Of a stretch of 64,000 bases of DNA, positions 1 to 11,421 are shown in pieces. A model generated the notes under the pieces. That model was not told where the DNA came from, did not search any database, and saw only the letters and a program-made list of their open reading frames with translations. Every line of letters begins with the position of its first letter. Position 1 is the stretch's first letter. A program made the position numbers and the translations under genes. The stretch is taken from assembly GCF_000021485.1 (NCBI RefSeq), contig NC_011761.1, positions 2,324,001 to 2,388,000 on the forward strand, in the 5' to 3' direction. This DNA comes from Acidithiobacillus ferrooxidans ATCC 23270 (GTDB taxonomy: Bacteria; Pseudomonadota; Gammaproteobacteria; Acidithiobacillales; Acidithiobacillaceae).

Positions 1-99
1 GTCGCCCCAGAACAAGTCTGCCAGCAAAACGACGCAGGCCATCGTCAGCACCCAAATTTCCGGGATGGCGTAAGTCCAGTGCATAAGGAATGAATTCAT
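1..99 (-). CDS. nuoN: NADH-quinone oxidoreductase subunit N, N-terminal part
   Basis: Only the first 33 codons lie in the window; the gene runs off the left edge. The ATG is the complement of 97-99. The visible residues begin MNSFLMHWTYAIPEIWVLTM and form the first hydrophobic helix typical of NuoN, an antiporter-like membrane subunit of complex I. It starts 12 bases after the nuoM stop, which is the standard last position of the nuo operon. The identification rests mainly on this position plus the N-terminal helix. Confidence 0.85.
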   Translation of the reverse strand, partial: MNSFLMHWTYAIPEIWVLTMACVVLLADLFWGD

Positions 100-111
100 A
101 GGCAAGGTCCT

Positions 112-1596
112 TTACGCCGGAATCTTGGAGAGAGACACCTGGGTCACCAGGTGCTGTACCGAGCTGTGCACGATATCGAGGAAGGGCGCTGGCCAGAGGC
201 CGAGCAGCAGGGTAAAGGCCGCCAGGGTACCGAGCACCAACACCTCCCGGCCATCGAGGTCTTTCAGTCTGGCCACTTCGGGCTGGACAACACTGCCGAA
301 AATCACCCGCTTGAAAAGCCAGAGGGTATATCCAGCGCCGGTAATCAGGCTGGTGGCCGCCAGAATCGCCAACCAGGGGTTTACCTGATAGGTCCCGAGC
401 ACCACCATGAATTCGCCGACAAAACCCGACGTCCCCGGTAGGCCGACATTACCCATGGCAAAGAGCATCATCAGCGCAGCAAAAACCGGCATGACATTGG
501 CCACCCCTCCGTAAGCTTTGATACTGCGGGTATGCATCCGATCATAGAGTACGCCGACACAGAGGAACATGGCTGCACTGACAAAGCCGTGCGATAACAT
601 TTGAATGATACCGCCCTCGATCGCCACGCTATTGAACACAAAAAATCCCAGCGTCACGAAACCCATATGAGCGATGGAGGAATAGGCGATCAGCTTTTTC
701 ATATCCTCCTGCACGATCGCCACCAGCGCGACATAGATAATGGCGATGAGGGACAGGACAATCATCAGCCAGGCCAATTTGTGACTCGCGTCGGGCACAA
801 TCGGCAGGCTCAGGCGCAGGAAGCCGTAGGCGCCCATCTTGAGCATTACCGCTGCCAGGATGACGGAGCCCCCAGTAGGAGCCTCGACATGGGCGTCCGG
901 CAACCACGTATGCACCGGCCACATGGGAATTTTTACCGCGAAGGCAAAGAAAAAGGCCAAGAAGATAAGCGTCTGCGCGCTCATGCCCAAAGGGGTTTTC
1001 TGAAACTCCAACAAACTGAAACTATCCCCACTATGGAAGTACAGATAGAGCAGCGCTACCAGCATCAGTACCGATCCGAGAAAGGTATAGAGAAAGAACT
1101 TGATGGTCGCGTAGACCCGCCGCGGACCACCCCAGACCCCGATGATCAGGAACATGGGGATGAGCATGGCTTCCCAGAACACATAGAACAGAATGGCGTC
1201 CAGCGCACAGAAGACACCAATCATCAGACCCTCCATGATCAGGAAAGCCGCCATGAATTGTGCCACCCGCTCCTGCACGTTTTTCCAGGAACTGATGACC
1301 ACCAACACCGTCAGGAAACTGGTGAGCAGGATAAACCACAGGGAAATTCCGTCGATCCCGAGGTGATAAAAGATGTTCAGGGAGGGAATCCAGGCGACCC
1401 GTTCGCTGTACTGCATCGCCGCCGTATGGGTATCGAATCCGGTAAAGAGGGGAATGGTCACGGCGAAAGCAACCAGCGAGGCCACCAGTGCCAGCCAGCG
1501 CGCGGCCTCGGGACGGCGATCGCCCACCGCAAGGACCAGCAGACCACCGATGATCGGCACCCAGATGGCGTAACTGAGGAGAGGGGAGTGCGTCAT
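112..1596 (-). CDS. nuoM: NADH-quinone oxidoreductase subunit M
   Basis: Proton-pumping antiporter-like membrane subunit of complex I, 494 residues, normal for NuoM. The protein is almost entirely hydrophobic, with about 14 predicted helices. The conserved segment around residues 225-255 (KIPMWPVHTWLPDAHVEAP) is the family signature, including the lysine and histidine of the proton channel. A second signature, EDMKKLIAYSSIAHMG, lies near residue 300. The ATG is followed closely upstream by the nuoL stop (3-base gap), so translation is probably coupled. Confidence 0.97.
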   Translation of the reverse strand: MTHSPLLSYAIWVPIIGGLLVLAVGDRRPEAARWLALVASLVAFAVTIPLFTGFDTHTAAMQYSERVAWIPSLNIFYHLGIDGISLWFILLTSFLTVLVVISSWKNVQERVAQFMAAFLIMEGLMIGVFCALDAILFYVFWEAMLIPMFLIIGVWGGPRRVYATIKFFLYTFLGSVLMLVALLYLYFHSGDSFSLLEFQKTPLGMSAQTLIFLAFFFAFAVKIPMWPVHTWLPDAHVEAPTGGSVILAAVMLKMGAYGFLRLSLPIVPDASHKLAWLMIVLSLIAIIYVALVAIVQEDMKKLIAYSSIAHMGFVTLGFFVFNSVAIEGGIIQMLSHGFVSAAMFLCVGVLYDRMHTRSIKAYGGVANVMPVFAALMMLFAMGNVGLPGTSGFVGEFMVVLGTYQVNPWLAILAATSLITGAGYTLWLFKRVIFGSVVQPEVARLKDLDGREVLVLGTLAAFTLLLGLWPAPFLDIVHSSVQHLVTQVSLSKIPA

Positions 1597-1599
1597 GCC

Positions 1600-3582
1600 T
1601 TATCCTCTCCAGACCACAAAATAACTCATGAGCAGAATCAACCCGATAATCATTGCGAAAGCATAGTGGTAAATATAACCCGTCTGGACACGTCGCCAGG
1701 ATAATGCCGCCTTACCGATTTCACGGGCCGTACCGTTGACCATGATGCCGTCGATCAGGCGTTCGTCGCCCACGTGCCAGAACAAAGCGCCAAGCTGTAA
1801 GACGCCGCGTACCAGTACCGTCTGGTTGAAGGCATCAAACCCGTATTTGCGCTGCAGCGCCCAGACAATGGGACTGAGAAACCGGGTCAGCGCTTCAGGC
1901 AGGCCCGGCCGCAACCAGTAGAACCAGGCAGCGACGGCAATACCCAAGAGCGCCAACCAGAACGGTACGGTCTCCACACTGTGCAGCACGAACGCGCCCG
2001 CACCCTGCCAGTGGGCACGAATCTCCCCAATGGTATTCCACTGCGGGGCAACGACCAGGGAGGAATCCAGGAAGTGCCCCAGGCCGACGGGCCCAATATA
2101 TGCCCAACCCGCGTAAACCGCGGGAATCGCCAGCGCAATCAGGGGCACGGTAATCACCCAGGGTGACTCGTGCAGATGTGCGCGGGTGTGGGCATCCATG
2201 CGCGGGGCGCCATGGAAGACCAGGAAAAACATCCGGAAGGTATAGAGCGCCGTGACGAAGGCGCCAGCCACCAGCATCCATTCCGCCCAGCCCGCTCCGG
2301 GAAGGGTAGAGAGCCCTACTGCCTCGATAATGAGGTCCTTGCTGAAGAATCCGGCAAAGGGCGGAATACCGGACAACGACAGGCTGCCGATCAGAAAGGT
2401 GATATAGGTGATGGGCATGACCTTGCGCAGCCCGCCCATTTTGCGGATATCCTGCTCGTTGGACATCGCATGGATCACTGAACCTGCGGCCAGAAATAGC
2501 AAGGCCTTGAAGAAGGCGTGAGTCATCAGGTGAAAAATTGCCGCGGAGAAGGCGGAAGCACCCAGCGCCGCCGTCATGTAACCCAGCTGGGAAATGGTCG
2601 AGTAAGCGATGATACGCTTGATATCATTCTGCACCAGACCGACGAGCCCCATAAAGAACGCCGTTACCGCGCCGATGATCAGCACCACCGAAAGGGCCGT
2701 CGCGGACTGTTCAAAAATCGGCGACATCCGTGCGACCATAAAAATACCCGCCGTGACCATGGTCGCCGCATGGATCAGGGCGGAGATGGGGGTCGGGCCC
2801 TCCATGGATTCCGGCAACCAAACATGTAAAGGCACTTGCGCGGATTTGCCCATGGCGCCGACAAACAGCAGCAGGGCAATCCAGGTCAGCACACTCCAGG
2901 GATGTCCCGGTATGATTTCCAGTGTTTGTCCGATCAGATGAGGTACGGCCGCGAATACCGTACGATAATCCAGACTGCCACAATAGTGGTATACTGCGGC
3001 AATACCGATCAAAAAGCCGAAATCACCGACACGGTTGACGATAAATGCCTTGATCGCGGCGACATTGGCACTTTCACGCTGAAACCAGAAGCCGATGAGC
3101 AGGTAGGAAACCAGACCCACCGCTTCCCAGCCAAAAAAGAGCTGGAGAAAATTATTGCTCATCACCAGCATGATCATACTGAACGTGAACAAGGCAATAT
3201 AGCTGAAAAAACGCGCGTAACCCGGATCGCCGTGCATATAACCAACGGTATACAGATGCACGCTCAGAGATACAAAAGTGACAACGACCAGCATCAATGC
3301 CGTCAGGCTGTCGATGTCAAATCCGACGGATACCGGCAGATGACCCAATACCGCCCAGGTATAGACATCTCCGTAAAAGGTTATACCGTGACCGGTTTGC
3401 CAGAGCACGGCCAACGAGAGATAGAAAGCAATGGCCACCCCGATGATCGGCGCCCAATGCGCATGATCCCGGAGCCTCCAGCCCCAGAAACCGGCCACGA
3501 GTGCACCCACCAGTGGCGCCACGGGGATAACCAGATACACGGCGAGGGGAGGGAAGGCGTTCAACCAGTCAAAAAACCACAT
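1600..3582 (-). CDS. nuoL: NADH-quinone oxidoreductase subunit L
   Basis: Largest antiporter-like membrane subunit of complex I, 660 residues, within the usual 610-670 range. Signatures seen are the loop GWEAVGLVSYLLIGFW near residue 155, KSAQVPLHVWLPESMEGPTP near 250 and QNDIKRIIAYSTISQLGYM near 320. The C-terminal third carries the extra helices and the long lateral helix expected for NuoL. The start ATG sits two bases past the nuoK stop. In the membrane arm it forms the distal proton channel. Confidence 0.97.
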   Translation of the reverse strand: MWFFDWLNAFPPLAVYLVIPVAPLVGALVAGFWGWRLRDHAHWAPIIGVAIAFYLSLAVLWQTGHGITFYGDVYTWAVLGHLPVSVGFDIDSLTALMLVVVTFVSLSVHLYTVGYMHGDPGYARFFSYIALFTFSMIMLVMSNNFLQLFFGWEAVGLVSYLLIGFWFQRESANVAAIKAFIVNRVGDFGFLIGIAAVYHYCGSLDYRTVFAAVPHLIGQTLEIIPGHPWSVLTWIALLLFVGAMGKSAQVPLHVWLPESMEGPTPISALIHAATMVTAGIFMVARMSPIFEQSATALSVVLIIGAVTAFFMGLVGLVQNDIKRIIAYSTISQLGYMTAALGASAFSAAIFHLMTHAFFKALLFLAAGSVIHAMSNEQDIRKMGGLRKVMPITYITFLIGSLSLSGIPPFAGFFSKDLIIEAVGLSTLPGAGWAEWMLVAGAFVTALYTFRMFFLVFHGAPRMDAHTRAHLHESPWVITVPLIALAIPAVYAGWAYIGPVGLGHFLDSSLVVAPQWNTIGEIRAHWQGAGAFVLHSVETVPFWLALLGIAVAAWFYWLRPGLPEALTRFLSPIVWALQRKYGFDAFNQTVLVRGVLQLGALFWHVGDERLIDGIMVNGTAREIGKAALSWRRVQTGYIYHYAFAMIIGLILLMSYFVVWRG

Positions 3583-3583
3583 A

Positions 3584-3904
3584 TCAGCCCCTCAACTCAT
3601 CGATATCATCCACATTGATGCTATGGCGATTGCGGAAATAGGCGACCAGTATCGCCAAACCAATCGCCGCCTCTGCCGCCGCCACCGTAAGAATAAAAAA
3701 TACAAATACCTGCCCATCGAGATTGCCGAGATAACGGGAAAATGCGACCAGATTGATATTTACCGCCAGCAGCAGCAACTCGATGGCCATCAGCAGAATG
3801 ATGACATTCTTGCGATTGAGGAAAACACCAACCACACCGATAGAAAAGAGCATCGCTCCGAGAATCAGGTAGGCCGCCAGGGTCGGTTGTCCAGCATTCA
3901 TCAT
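3584..3904 (-). CDS. nuoK: NADH-quinone oxidoreductase subunit K
   Basis: Small three-helix membrane subunit (106 residues) of complex I. The conserved glutamate is in the segment [20 protein letters not shown] in helix 2, and the end of helix 3 reads [12 protein letters not shown], both typical of NuoK. There are two consecutive ATG codons; the first overlaps the nuoJ stop as ATGA. It is the MnhC/MrpC-like unit linking NuoA/J to the antiporter subunits. Confidence 0.96.
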
Positions 3905-4497
3905 TCAGGCTCCCGCAAATCCACGAGTTGTACCCGGTCTTTGGCCCGCACCGCCATCTGCGCGGCAATGTTCTGGGTTTTGGTGCCAGTCCGGCGCCGC
4001 AAGGTCAGGGCGATGGCGGCGATAATCGCCACGAGCAGAATTACTGCTGCTATTTCAAATGGATACAGATATTTGGTATACAGTAGGATCCCCAGTGCCC
4101 GGGTATTGTCGGTATCCGCCGGGAGTGCGGCGGGCGCAGGGATATGGCCCAGGGAAGACGTCCAGAAAACGACCGCCAGCTCCAGAACACCGAGGATGGC
4201 AATAGCAAGACCCAATGGCAGATAACTGAGAAAGCCTTCCTTGATACGTGCCAGGTTGATATCCAGCATCATCACCACAAAGAGGAAAAGCACCATCACC
4301 GCGCCCACATAGACCAGAATCAGAATCAACCCCAGGAATTCAGCTCCCAGCAGGATGAACAGGGCGGCAGCATTAAAAAACGCCAGCACCAGATACAGGG
4401 TCGCGTACACCGGATTACGCGCCGTGATCACCAGCGTTGCAGAGCCCAGCAATATAGCGGAGAAGATATAAAACAGAATCGTGGTTACTGGCAGCAT
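3901..4497 (-). CDS. nuoJ: NADH-quinone oxidoreductase subunit J
   Basis: Membrane subunit J of complex I, 198 residues, with five hydrophobic helices. The conserved helix containing [20 protein letters not shown] (about residues 55-75) is the pi-bulge helix 3 of NuoJ. It lies between nuoI and nuoK in the standard order. The tail after residue 165 is charged and probably cytoplasmic. Its stop overlaps the nuoK start by four bases. Confidence 0.96.
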
Positions 4498-4512
4498 GGC
4501 ATCCGTTCTCCG

Positions 4513-5004
4513 TCAGCGGTAAGCGCGGTCAGCATCGCGATCGGCAGCCAGCTCCGCTTCCAGACGATCGCCATTGGCCAGCAGCATGTCTTTGGTATAT
4601 ATCAGGTCGCCGCGAATTTCTCCATGATAAGAGAGCACCCGGCTTTCGACGATGGAGTCTACCGGACAGGATTCTTCGCAGAGTCCACAAAAAATACACT
4701 TGCTGAGATCGATGTCGTAGCGCGTCGTCCGCCGCGTTCCATCGCTACGGACGTCGCTTTCGATGGTAATGGCCAGCGCCGGACATACCGCCTCACAGAG
4801 TTTGCAGGCAATGCAGCGTTCCTCACCGTTGGCATAGCGGCGCAAGGCGTGCAGGCCGCGAAAACGGGGCGATTGCGGCGTCTGTTCTTCGGGGTATTGC
4901 ACGGTGATCTTCCGCGCAAAAAAATAACGGCCGGTAAGCTGCATACCGCGCAGCATCTCCGTCAGGAAAAAAGTGTTGAACCATTGCCTTGGGCGAAATT
5001 GCAT
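4513..5004 (-). CDS. nuoI: NADH-quinone oxidoreductase subunit I (8Fe ferredoxin)
   Basis: Peripheral-arm subunit carrying clusters N6a and N6b, 163 residues. Two ferredoxin motifs are visible: [16 protein letters not shown] and [12 protein letters not shown], each CxxCxxCxxxCP. I chose the ATG at 5004 because a GAGGAG ribosome site lies six bases upstream and the protein then begins [14 protein letters not shown] like its homologues. A longer frame to 5052 would overlap the end of nuoH and add unlikely sequence. Confidence 0.96.
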   Translation of the reverse strand: MQFRPRQWFNTFFLTEMLRGMQLTGRYFFARKITVQYPEEQTPQSPRFRGLHALRRYANGEERCIACKLCEAVCPALAITIESDVRSDGTRRTTRYDIDLSKCIFCGLCEESCPVDSIVESRVLSYHGEIRGDLIYTKDMLLANGDRLEAELAADRDADRAYR

Positions 5005-5014
5005 ATGATTCTCC

Positions 5015-6040
5015 TCAGCGCAAAATGACGCGCAGGGGCGTTTCCAGAGCAACGCCGACTACGACGATCCAGGCAATGGTCACCGGGATAAACACCTTCC
5101 AGCCCAAACGCATGATCTGGTCATAGCGATAACGGGGAAAAGTGGCGCGAATCCATAAAAACACATACAGCAGGAAAGCGGTTTTCAGCAATAACCAGAC
5201 GACACCCGGTATCCAGGTGAGCCATGGTGTATTGATCGGCGCATACCAGCCACCGAGAAAGAGCACCGTCGTCAACATGGAGACAAAAATCATATTGGCA
5301 TATTCCGCCAGAAAGAACAGCGCGAAGGCCATCCCGGAATACTCCACATGAAATCCCGCCACAATTTCCGACTCGCCTTCCGCTACGTCAAAAGGTGCGC
5401 GGTTGGTTTCGGCCACGCCGGAAATAAAGTACACCAGAAAGAACGGAAATAACGGCAGCCAATACCAGGACCAGAAACCGCCTCCCGCCTGGGCTTCCAC
5501 GATTTTGGTGAGATTCAGGGTCTGGGCAGCCATCAACAATCCCACCAGAGCAAAGCCCATGGCAATTTCGTAAGCCACCAACTGAGCCGCCGCCCGCATG
5601 GCCCCCAGAAAGGCATATTTGGAATTGGACGCCCAGCCCGCAACGATGATGCCGTATACCCCCAGGCCGGCGATGGCCAGCACATAAAGGAGACCGGCGT
5701 TCATATGGGAGATGGCCATATCCGGGCCGAAAGGAATGGCCGCCCAGACCAGCATTGCCGGCACGAAAGCCAGCACCGGTGCCGCCAGAAACAGAAACCG
5801 ATTAGCGTTGGTCGGGATGATCACTTCCTTGAACATCAGCTTGACCGCATCGGCGATCGGCTGCAACGAGCCCTTGAAGCCCACGCGATTGGGGCCCAGA
5901 CGTACCTGTATATAACCAATCACCTTGCGCTCGGCCAGGGTCAGATAGGCCACACCCAACAGTAGTGGCACCAAGACGACGACAATCTTGATGATCGACC
6001 AGAGGATCGCCCACCACGCCGTACTCTGAAAATCATGCAT
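5015..6040 (-). CDS. nuoH: NADH-quinone oxidoreductase subunit H
   Basis: Quinone-site membrane subunit linking the peripheral and membrane arms, 341 residues with eight helices. Family signatures seen are [19 protein letters not shown] near residue 40 and [20 protein letters not shown] near residue 215, the latter forming the acidic quinone-chamber loop. The open frame extends upstream to 6343, but the ATG at 6040 with a TAGGAGG ribosome site is the expected start and leaves a short gap after nuoG. Confidence 0.97.
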   Translation of the reverse strand: MHDFQSTAWWAILWSIIKIVVVLVPLLLGVAYLTLAERKVIGYIQVRLGPNRVGFKGSLQPIADAVKLMFKEVIIPTNANRFLFLAAPVLAFVPAMLVWAAIPFGPDMAISHMNAGLLYVLAIAGLGVYGIIVAGWASNSKYAFLGAMRAAAQLVAYEIAMGFALVGLLMAAQTLNLTKIVEAQAGGGFWSWYWLPLFPFFLVYFISGVAETNRAPFDVAEGESEIVAGFHVEYSGMAFALFFLAEYANMIFVSMLTTVLFLGGWYAPINTPWLTWIPGVVWLLLKTAFLLYVFLWIRATFPRYRYDQIMRLGWKVFIPVTIAWIVVVGVALETPLRVILR

Positions 6041-6051
6041 GGTGTCGCCTC

Positions 6052-8400
6052 CTAAGTACCGGTCGCGGTGGCGGGCGGCGTCGCCGTGCTCACCGAGCAG
6101 GCCGTGTAGGCTGCACCCAATGTCGCCGTCTCGGCATATCCCATAGGCACCCAGACGGTACCCATCGGAATCCGGGCATCCACTACCAGAGGCAGGCAGG
6201 CCTTGCCGCCAGGGGTGCTGATTTCCACGAAATCCCCCTGCAGGGCCAGCGCCCCGACCTGATCCGGATGCATTTTCACCACAGCGGGCTGGGTGAGGGG
6301 TATGGCACGCCGCACCAGCGGGTCGCCCCGGAAAAGGGGCCAATCGCCCAGACGGCGCAATCCGTCGTCTGCATACGGGGACACCGGAACTGGTTCCAAG
6401 ACCGGGAAGGTACGGAAAGGCGGCACATCCAGGGCATACTCGCCGATTTCACGCTGCCAGGTGGCCGTTACTTCGCTCAGTTCATTAAACTGGAATCCTG
6501 GCAGATTAAGGCCGTCACCGAGTACACGCAGTATCTTCCAGGCCGGACGTGCCTCCTCCGGCGTTTTTACCGCGGCGCGGAAGGTTTGCAGACGCCCTTC
6601 GTTATTGATGAAGGATCCGGCCCCCTCGGCAAAGGCCGCCATGGGCAGAATCACATCGGCATACTGTTTCGCCTCGCCCGCAAACTGCGCGATGCTCAGC
6701 ACAAACTCCGCTTTTTGCAATGCCGCCAGTGCGGCCACGCCGCGCATCGCGTCCACGCCCGGCTCTATACCCAGGAGTATGAAGCCCTGCATATCCGCAT
6801 CCCAAAGCGCATCGGCAGGTAACCCCATCGTCTGCGCCCGATGCCCCCCCGGCAGACGGTGCGGCACACAACCACTCAGCCAGGCACCGGCGCTATTGGC
6901 GTCTTGCGCCAGCCAGCCCACCCGTGCGCCCGCCAACCCGGCAAGCGACTCGATCTGTGCGATCATCGCCGCCGCCTGCGGGTGATGCAGCAAGGCACTG
7001 CCAATGAGGATCAGGGGGTTATCCGCCGCCAGCAGATCACTCGCGACATCGGCCAGAGACTCCGCGCCGGTTTTCCCGGCGTGACCGGACAACTGGCTGC
7101 AGAGCGCCGCATAGAGGGCCAGGTCGGCGCCTGCTTCCGCCACCAGCTGGGTGACGGGGTAGTTGAAATCCTGCCGCAGGCTGTCGATGGCAATCACCTT
7201 GCCGCCCTGCAACACCGACTTGCGCAAACGATGGTTGGTCAGCGGCTGCTGTTGCCGCGGAAAGGCATGGCAGAGCAATATGAGCGGCTCGCGCTCCAGA
7301 TCTTCCAGAGCCATGTTCAGCGCCGGATAGACCGGCATTGCGGCATCCGCGCGGAAATCCTGCTGACGCAAACGATGGTCCACATGAGGGCTGCCCATGC
7401 CGCGCAGCAAGGCCTGGAAAAGGAACAGTTCTTCATTGCCGGACTGCGCCGAAATGAGTCCGGCCAGCCGTTCCGCACCATGCCGGGCAATCACCTGCTC
7501 CAGTCCCGACAAGGCGACATCCAACGCTTCCGCCCACGAAGCCTCACGCCATACGCCGTCGACACGCAGCAAAGGCCGCGTCACGCGGTCTTCCGCTTGT
7601 AGGCCGGTATAGGCATAACGTCCCTTGTCACAAATCCACTCTTCATTCACCGCCTGATTGACACGCGGCAGAACCCGCAACACTTCGCGGCCCAGGCTCT
7701 GCACGTCGGTATTACAGCCCGTCGAACAATGCGGGCAAAGCCCCGGCGTGTGCTTCAGTTCCCAGGAACGGGCCTTGAAACGAAAAGGTTTGCTGGTCAA
7801 CGCGCCTACCGGACAGAGATCAATCATGTTGCCGGATAATTCAGACTGCACAGCCTTGGCGACGTAGGTGCCAATAGCCATATGTTCGCCACGCCCCGTC
7901 GCTCCCAGTTCCATGATTCCGCCGATTTCCTGACCGAAGCGCACGCAACGGGTGCACTGGATGCAGCGCGTCATTTCCGTGGCGATGAGCGGCCCGATGT
8001 TGGGGTCCTGCACGACCCGCTTCTCTTCGGCGTACTGGCTGTGCGGGTTGGCAAAGCCCATGGTGATGTCCTGCAGGGGACATTCGCCGCCCTGATCGCA
8101 GATGGGGCAATCCAGGGGATGGTTGATGAGCAGAAACTCCAGCACACCCTGCTGCGCCATCTTCGCCTTGCGCGACGCTGTGGCGACCTTCATGCCGTCT
8201 GCGACGGGCGTCGCGCAGGCCGGCAATGGCTTGGGAGCCTTTTCCACATCTACCAGACACATGCGGCAATTGGCCGCTACCGACAGTTTGGGGTGATAAC
8301 AAAAGAAGGGGATATAGATCCCCAAAGCCTGGGCCGCCTCCATGATGGTGGTCCCTGGTACGACCTCGATGGACTGTCCGTCGATCTCGATATGCGGCAT
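6052..8400 (-). CDS. nuoG: NADH-quinone oxidoreductase subunit G
   Basis: Iron-sulfur peripheral subunit, 782 residues. The N-terminal 2Fe-2S domain (residues 1-80) has [15 protein letters not shown], followed by the His-ligated N3 site and the 4Fe-4S site [13 protein letters not shown] near 150. A molybdopterin-oxidoreductase-like domain starts near 220 with CPHCSTGCN, a CxxCxxxC arrangement that in some bacteria holds the extra N7 cluster. The start overlaps the nuoF stop as TGATG. Confidence 0.97.
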   Translation of the reverse strand: MPHIEIDGQSIEVVPGTTIMEAAQALGIYIPFFCYHPKLSVAANCRMCLVDVEKAPKPLPACATPVADGMKVATASRKAKMAQQGVLEFLLINHPLDCPICDQGGECPLQDITMGFANPHSQYAEEKRVVQDPNIGPLIATEMTRCIQCTRCVRFGQEIGGIMELGATGRGEHMAIGTYVAKAVQSELSGNMIDLCPVGALTSKPFRFKARSWELKHTPGLCPHCSTGCNTDVQSLGREVLRVLPRVNQAVNEEWICDKGRYAYTGLQAEDRVTRPLLRVDGVWREASWAEALDVALSGLEQVIARHGAERLAGLISAQSGNEELFLFQALLRGMGSPHVDHRLRQQDFRADAAMPVYPALNMALEDLEREPLILLCHAFPRQQQPLTNHRLRKSVLQGGKVIAIDSLRQDFNYPVTQLVAEAGADLALYAALCSQLSGHAGKTGAESLADVASDLLAADNPLILIGSALLHHPQAAAMIAQIESLAGLAGARVGWLAQDANSAGAWLSGCVPHRLPGGHRAQTMGLPADALWDADMQGFILLGIEPGVDAMRGVAALAALQKAEFVLSIAQFAGEAKQYADVILPMAAFAEGAGSFINNEGRLQTFRAAVKTPEEARPAWKILRVLGDGLNLPGFQFNELSEVTATWQREIGEYALDVPPFRTFPVLEPVPVSPYADDGLRRLGDWPLFRGDPLVRRAIPLTQPAVVKMHPDQVGALALQGDFVEISTPGGKACLPLVVDARIPMGTVWVPMGYAETATLGAAYTACSVSTATPPATATGT

Positions 8401-9683
8401 CAGACAGCCCCCCCATCCACCAAACAGTGCTTATGCCGAATGTGGTATTCATATTCTTCACGAAACAGGCGCACAGAGCTGACTACCGGAGCCACACCAC
8501 CATCCGCCAGGGCACAGATGGTGCGGCCCTCGATGCGTGATCCCACATCCAGCAGCAGTTGCAGGTCTTCTTCGCGGCCCTGGCCATTTTCGAGACGATG
8601 CATCACCCGCCACAACCAGCCCATACCCTCCCGGCACGGGGTACATTGGCCACAGGACTCGTGCATGTAAAAACGGGCGATGCGTTCCACCACCTTGACA
8701 ATGCAAACACTATCGTCGATGACGATGACCGACCCCGCCCCAAGGGCGGATCCTGACTTGGCGATGGAGTCATAATCCATGGTGACCGCCATCATGGCCT
8801 CGCCTCCCACCATGGGAGTACTGGTGCCGCCGGGAATCACCGCCTTGAGCTGACGCCCCGGTCGCAGCCCTCCGGCCATTTCCAGGAGTTCTTTGAAAGG
8901 GGTACCCATGGGAACTTCGTAGTTACCCGGCCGCTGCACGTGGCCGGTCACCGAAAAGATCTTGGTGCCACCATTGTTGGGTTTTCCCAGATTGAGGAAC
9001 CACTCGCCGCCCTTGGCGATGATGCTCGGCACCGAAGCAAAGGTTTCCACATTGTTGATGGTGGTGGGCTGACCATAGAGACCATAGCTGGCGGGGAATG
9101 GCGGCTTGAAACGTGGCTGCCCTTTCTTCCCCTCCAACGCCTCCATCAACGCCGTTTCCTCACCGCAAATATACGCACCCGCCCCCCGATGTACATACAG
9201 ATCGAAGGAGAAATCGGTGCCAAGGATATTCTGCCCCAGATACCCCTTTGCGTAGGCCTCTTCCAGCGCCCCCTCCACAATGTGGATCGGCTCCACGAAC
9301 TCGCCGCGGATAAAAATATATCCGGTACTCGCCCCCATGGCGTAGGCACCGATAATCATGCCCTCGATCAGGCGATGGGGTTCATAACGCATGATGTCCC
9401 GGTCTTTGCAGGTGCCGGGTTCACCCTCGTCGGCATTGCAGAGCAGGTATTTGGTACCGGTCACGCCCTTGGGCATGAAACTCCACTTCAGCCCGGTAGG
9501 GAAACCGGCGCCCCCCCGGCCACGCAGTGCGGATTTTTTTATCTCGCTGATGATCTGATCCGGCGCCATGGAGTCCAGCAGCACCCTGCGCAGTGCATCG
9601 TAGCCGCCGGTCCCCGCATACACCGAAAGGCGGTGGGAGTCAGGCAACCCACGGTTCTGCAACGTAACACCGTTAACGAACAT
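8400..9683 (-). CDS. nuoF: NADH-quinone oxidoreductase subunit F (NADH/FMN binding)
   Basis: Flavoprotein subunit that oxidises NADH and passes electrons through FMN to cluster N3, 427 residues. The glycine-rich NADH/FMN segment [17 protein letters not shown] is at about 55-75, the second signature [17 protein letters not shown]-like region ([19 protein letters not shown]) near 170, and the 4Fe-4S motif [12 protein letters not shown] near 345. The ATG at 9683 is preceded by GGGGGAG; the ORF could extend 12 codons further but this would deepen the nuoE overlap. Confidence 0.97.
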   Translation of the reverse strand: MFVNGVTLQNRGLPDSHRLSVYAGTGGYDALRRVLLDSMAPDQIISEIKKSALRGRGGAGFPTGLKWSFMPKGVTGTKYLLCNADEGEPGTCKDRDIMRYEPHRLIEGMIIGAYAMGASTGYIFIRGEFVEPIHIVEGALEEAYAKGYLGQNILGTDFSFDLYVHRGAGAYICGEETALMEALEGKKGQPRFKPPFPASYGLYGQPTTINNVETFASVPSIIAKGGEWFLNLGKPNNGGTKIFSVTGHVQRPGNYEVPMGTPFKELLEMAGGLRPGRQLKAVIPGGTSTPMVGGEAMMAVTMDYDSIAKSGSALGAGSVIVIDDSVCIVKVVERIARFYMHESCGQCTPCREGMGWLWRVMHRLENGQGREEDLQLLLDVGSRIEGRTICALADGGVAPVVSSVRLFREEYEYHIRHKHCLVDGGAV

Positions 9684-10164
9684 CGTCGGACTCCCCCCGT
9701 AATTTCGCCAGCAAGGCATCCAGACTTTCCTGCGTCAGATTCTCGTAATAGTGATCACCGACCTGCAGCATCGGTGCGTCTTTACAGGCACCCAGGCACT
9801 CCACTTCCTGCAGGGTAAAGAGACCGTCCGCGGTCGTCTCACCAGGGCTCACACCCAGGCGCTCGCTCAGGTGTTGAAGTATCGCGTCGGATCCATTCAG
9901 AAAGCAGGAGACGCTACCACAGACGCAGAGTTTATGCCGCCCCACCGGCTGGAGATCGTACATGCTGTAAAAAGTTGCCGCCTCATAGACCTGAATCGCC
10001 GGGATGCCGAGCAGACCGGCGATATGCTCCATCACCGCGTCACTCAGATAGCCGTGCTCCTCCTGGGCGATGCGCAGCGCCGCCAACAGGACGGAACGCG
10101 CCTGATCCGCCGGATATTTAGCCCGCTCACGAGCAATTTCTGCCAGAGACTTTTCCGATAACAT
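9673..10164 (-). CDS. nuoE: NADH-quinone oxidoreductase subunit E
   Basis: Thioredoxin-like 2Fe-2S subunit (cluster N1a), 163 residues. Cluster ligands are visible as CVCGSVSC near residue 85 and [10 protein letters not shown] near residue 127. The N-terminal helices ([20 protein letters not shown]) match the family. It partners NuoF in the NADH-dehydrogenase module. The 3-prime end overlaps the nuoF start by 11 bases, supporting coupled translation. Confidence 0.97.
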   Translation of the reverse strand: MLSEKSLAEIARERAKYPADQARSVLLAALRIAQEEHGYLSDAVMEHIAGLLGIPAIQVYEAATFYSMYDLQPVGRHKLCVCGSVSCFLNGSDAILQHLSERLGVSPGETTADGLFTLQEVECLGACKDAPMLQVGDHYYENLTQESLDALLAKLRGESDDVR

Positions 10165-10167
10165 GGC

Positions 10168-11421
10168 TTACCTGTCGATCTCGCCAAAAACAATGTCCAT
10201 GGTGGACAAAATAGCCACCACGTCCGCGATCATATGTCCCCGGGCCATCTCGTCCATAGCGGCGAGATGCGGGAATCCGGGTGCCCGGATTTTCATCCGG
10301 TAGGGTTTGTTGGCACCATCCGAAATCATATAAATGCCAAATTCCCCCTTGGGAGCCTCCACCGCGGCATAGACTTCACCCGCAGGAACCGCCATCCCTT
10401 CGGAGAATAGCTTGAAGTGATGAATCAACGCCTCCATGCTGGTTTTCATCTCTTCGCGGGACGGCGCGGCAATCTTGAAATCATCGGTAATCACCGGGCC
10501 AGGATTCTTGCGCAGCCAATCCACACACTGGACAATGATCCGGTTGCTCTGCCGCATCTCCGCGACGCGGACCAGATAGCGATCATAACAGTCCCCGGTT
10601 TTACCCACCGGGATATCAAAATCCAGATCGGCATACGCTGCGTAGGGTTGGGTACGCCGCAGATCCCAAGCCACACCGGAAGAGCGCAGCATGGGGCCAG
10701 TGAAGCCCAGTTGAATGGCCCGTTCCGGCCCCACCACACCGATACCCACCGTGCGCTGCTTCCAGATCCGGTTGTCCGTCAGCAGGGTTTCATACTCGTC
10801 CACGTAGGTGGGGAAACGGCGCGCGAAGTCCTCTATGAAATCCAGCATGCTGCCCTGACGGTTGGCATTGAGCTCTTGCAGGCGCCGGGCGTCACGGTAA
10901 GGAGACGGCTGGTACTGTGGCATCTGGGCAGGTAGGTCGCGGTACACCCCCCCCGGGCGATAGTAGGCGGCATGCATGCGCGCACCGGATACCGCTTCAT
11001 AGACATCCATGAGGTCTTCCCGCTCGCGGAAGCAGTAAAGAAAGACGCTCATGGCACCGACGTCCAGGGCATAGGCACCCAACCAGAGCAGATGATTGAG
11101 AATGCGGGTAATCTCGTCGAACAGGGTACGGATATACTGGGCACGAACCGGCACTTCAACGCCGAGCAGTTTCTCTACCGCCAGACAGTACGCGTGTTCG
11201 TTGCACAGCATCGACACATAATCGAGCCGATCCATATAAGGCAGGTTCTGCAGATAGGTCTTGTTTTCCGCCAACTTCTCGGTAGCCCTGTGCAGCAGAC
11301 CGATGTGGGGATCGGCGCGCTCGATCACTTCACCGTCCAGTTCCAGTACCAGACGCAGCACACCGTGGGCAGACGGATGCTGCGGCCCGAAGTTCATGGT
11401 GAAGTTATTGATTTCGGGCAT
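10168..11421 (-). CDS. nuoD: NADH-quinone oxidoreductase subunit D
   Basis: 49-kDa-type quinone-site subunit, 417 residues, separate from NuoC (not the fused form of enterics). It begins [20 protein letters not shown] and contains [20 protein letters not shown], the conserved His/Tyr region that contacts ubiquinone. The C-terminus DIVFGEIDR is the canonical end. The open frame reaches 11658, but the ATG at 11421 gives the family start and overlaps the nuoC 3-prime end by 17 bases. Confidence 0.97.
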   Translation of the reverse strand: MPEINNFTMNFGPQHPSAHGVLRLVLELDGEVIERADPHIGLLHRATEKLAENKTYLQNLPYMDRLDYVSMLCNEHAYCLAVEKLLGVEVPVRAQYIRTLFDEITRILNHLLWLGAYALDVGAMSVFLYCFREREDLMDVYEAVSGARMHAAYYRPGGVYRDLPAQMPQYQPSPYRDARRLQELNANRQGSMLDFIEDFARRFPTYVDEYETLLTDNRIWKQRTVGIGVVGPERAIQLGFTGPMLRSSGVAWDLRRTQPYAAYADLDFDIPVGKTGDCYDRYLVRVAEMRQSNRIIVQCVDWLRKNPGPVITDDFKIAAPSREEMKTSMEALIHHFKLFSEGMAVPAGEVYAAVEAPKGEFGIYMISDGANKPYRMKIRAPGFPHLAAMDEMARGHMIADVVAILSTMDIVFGEIDR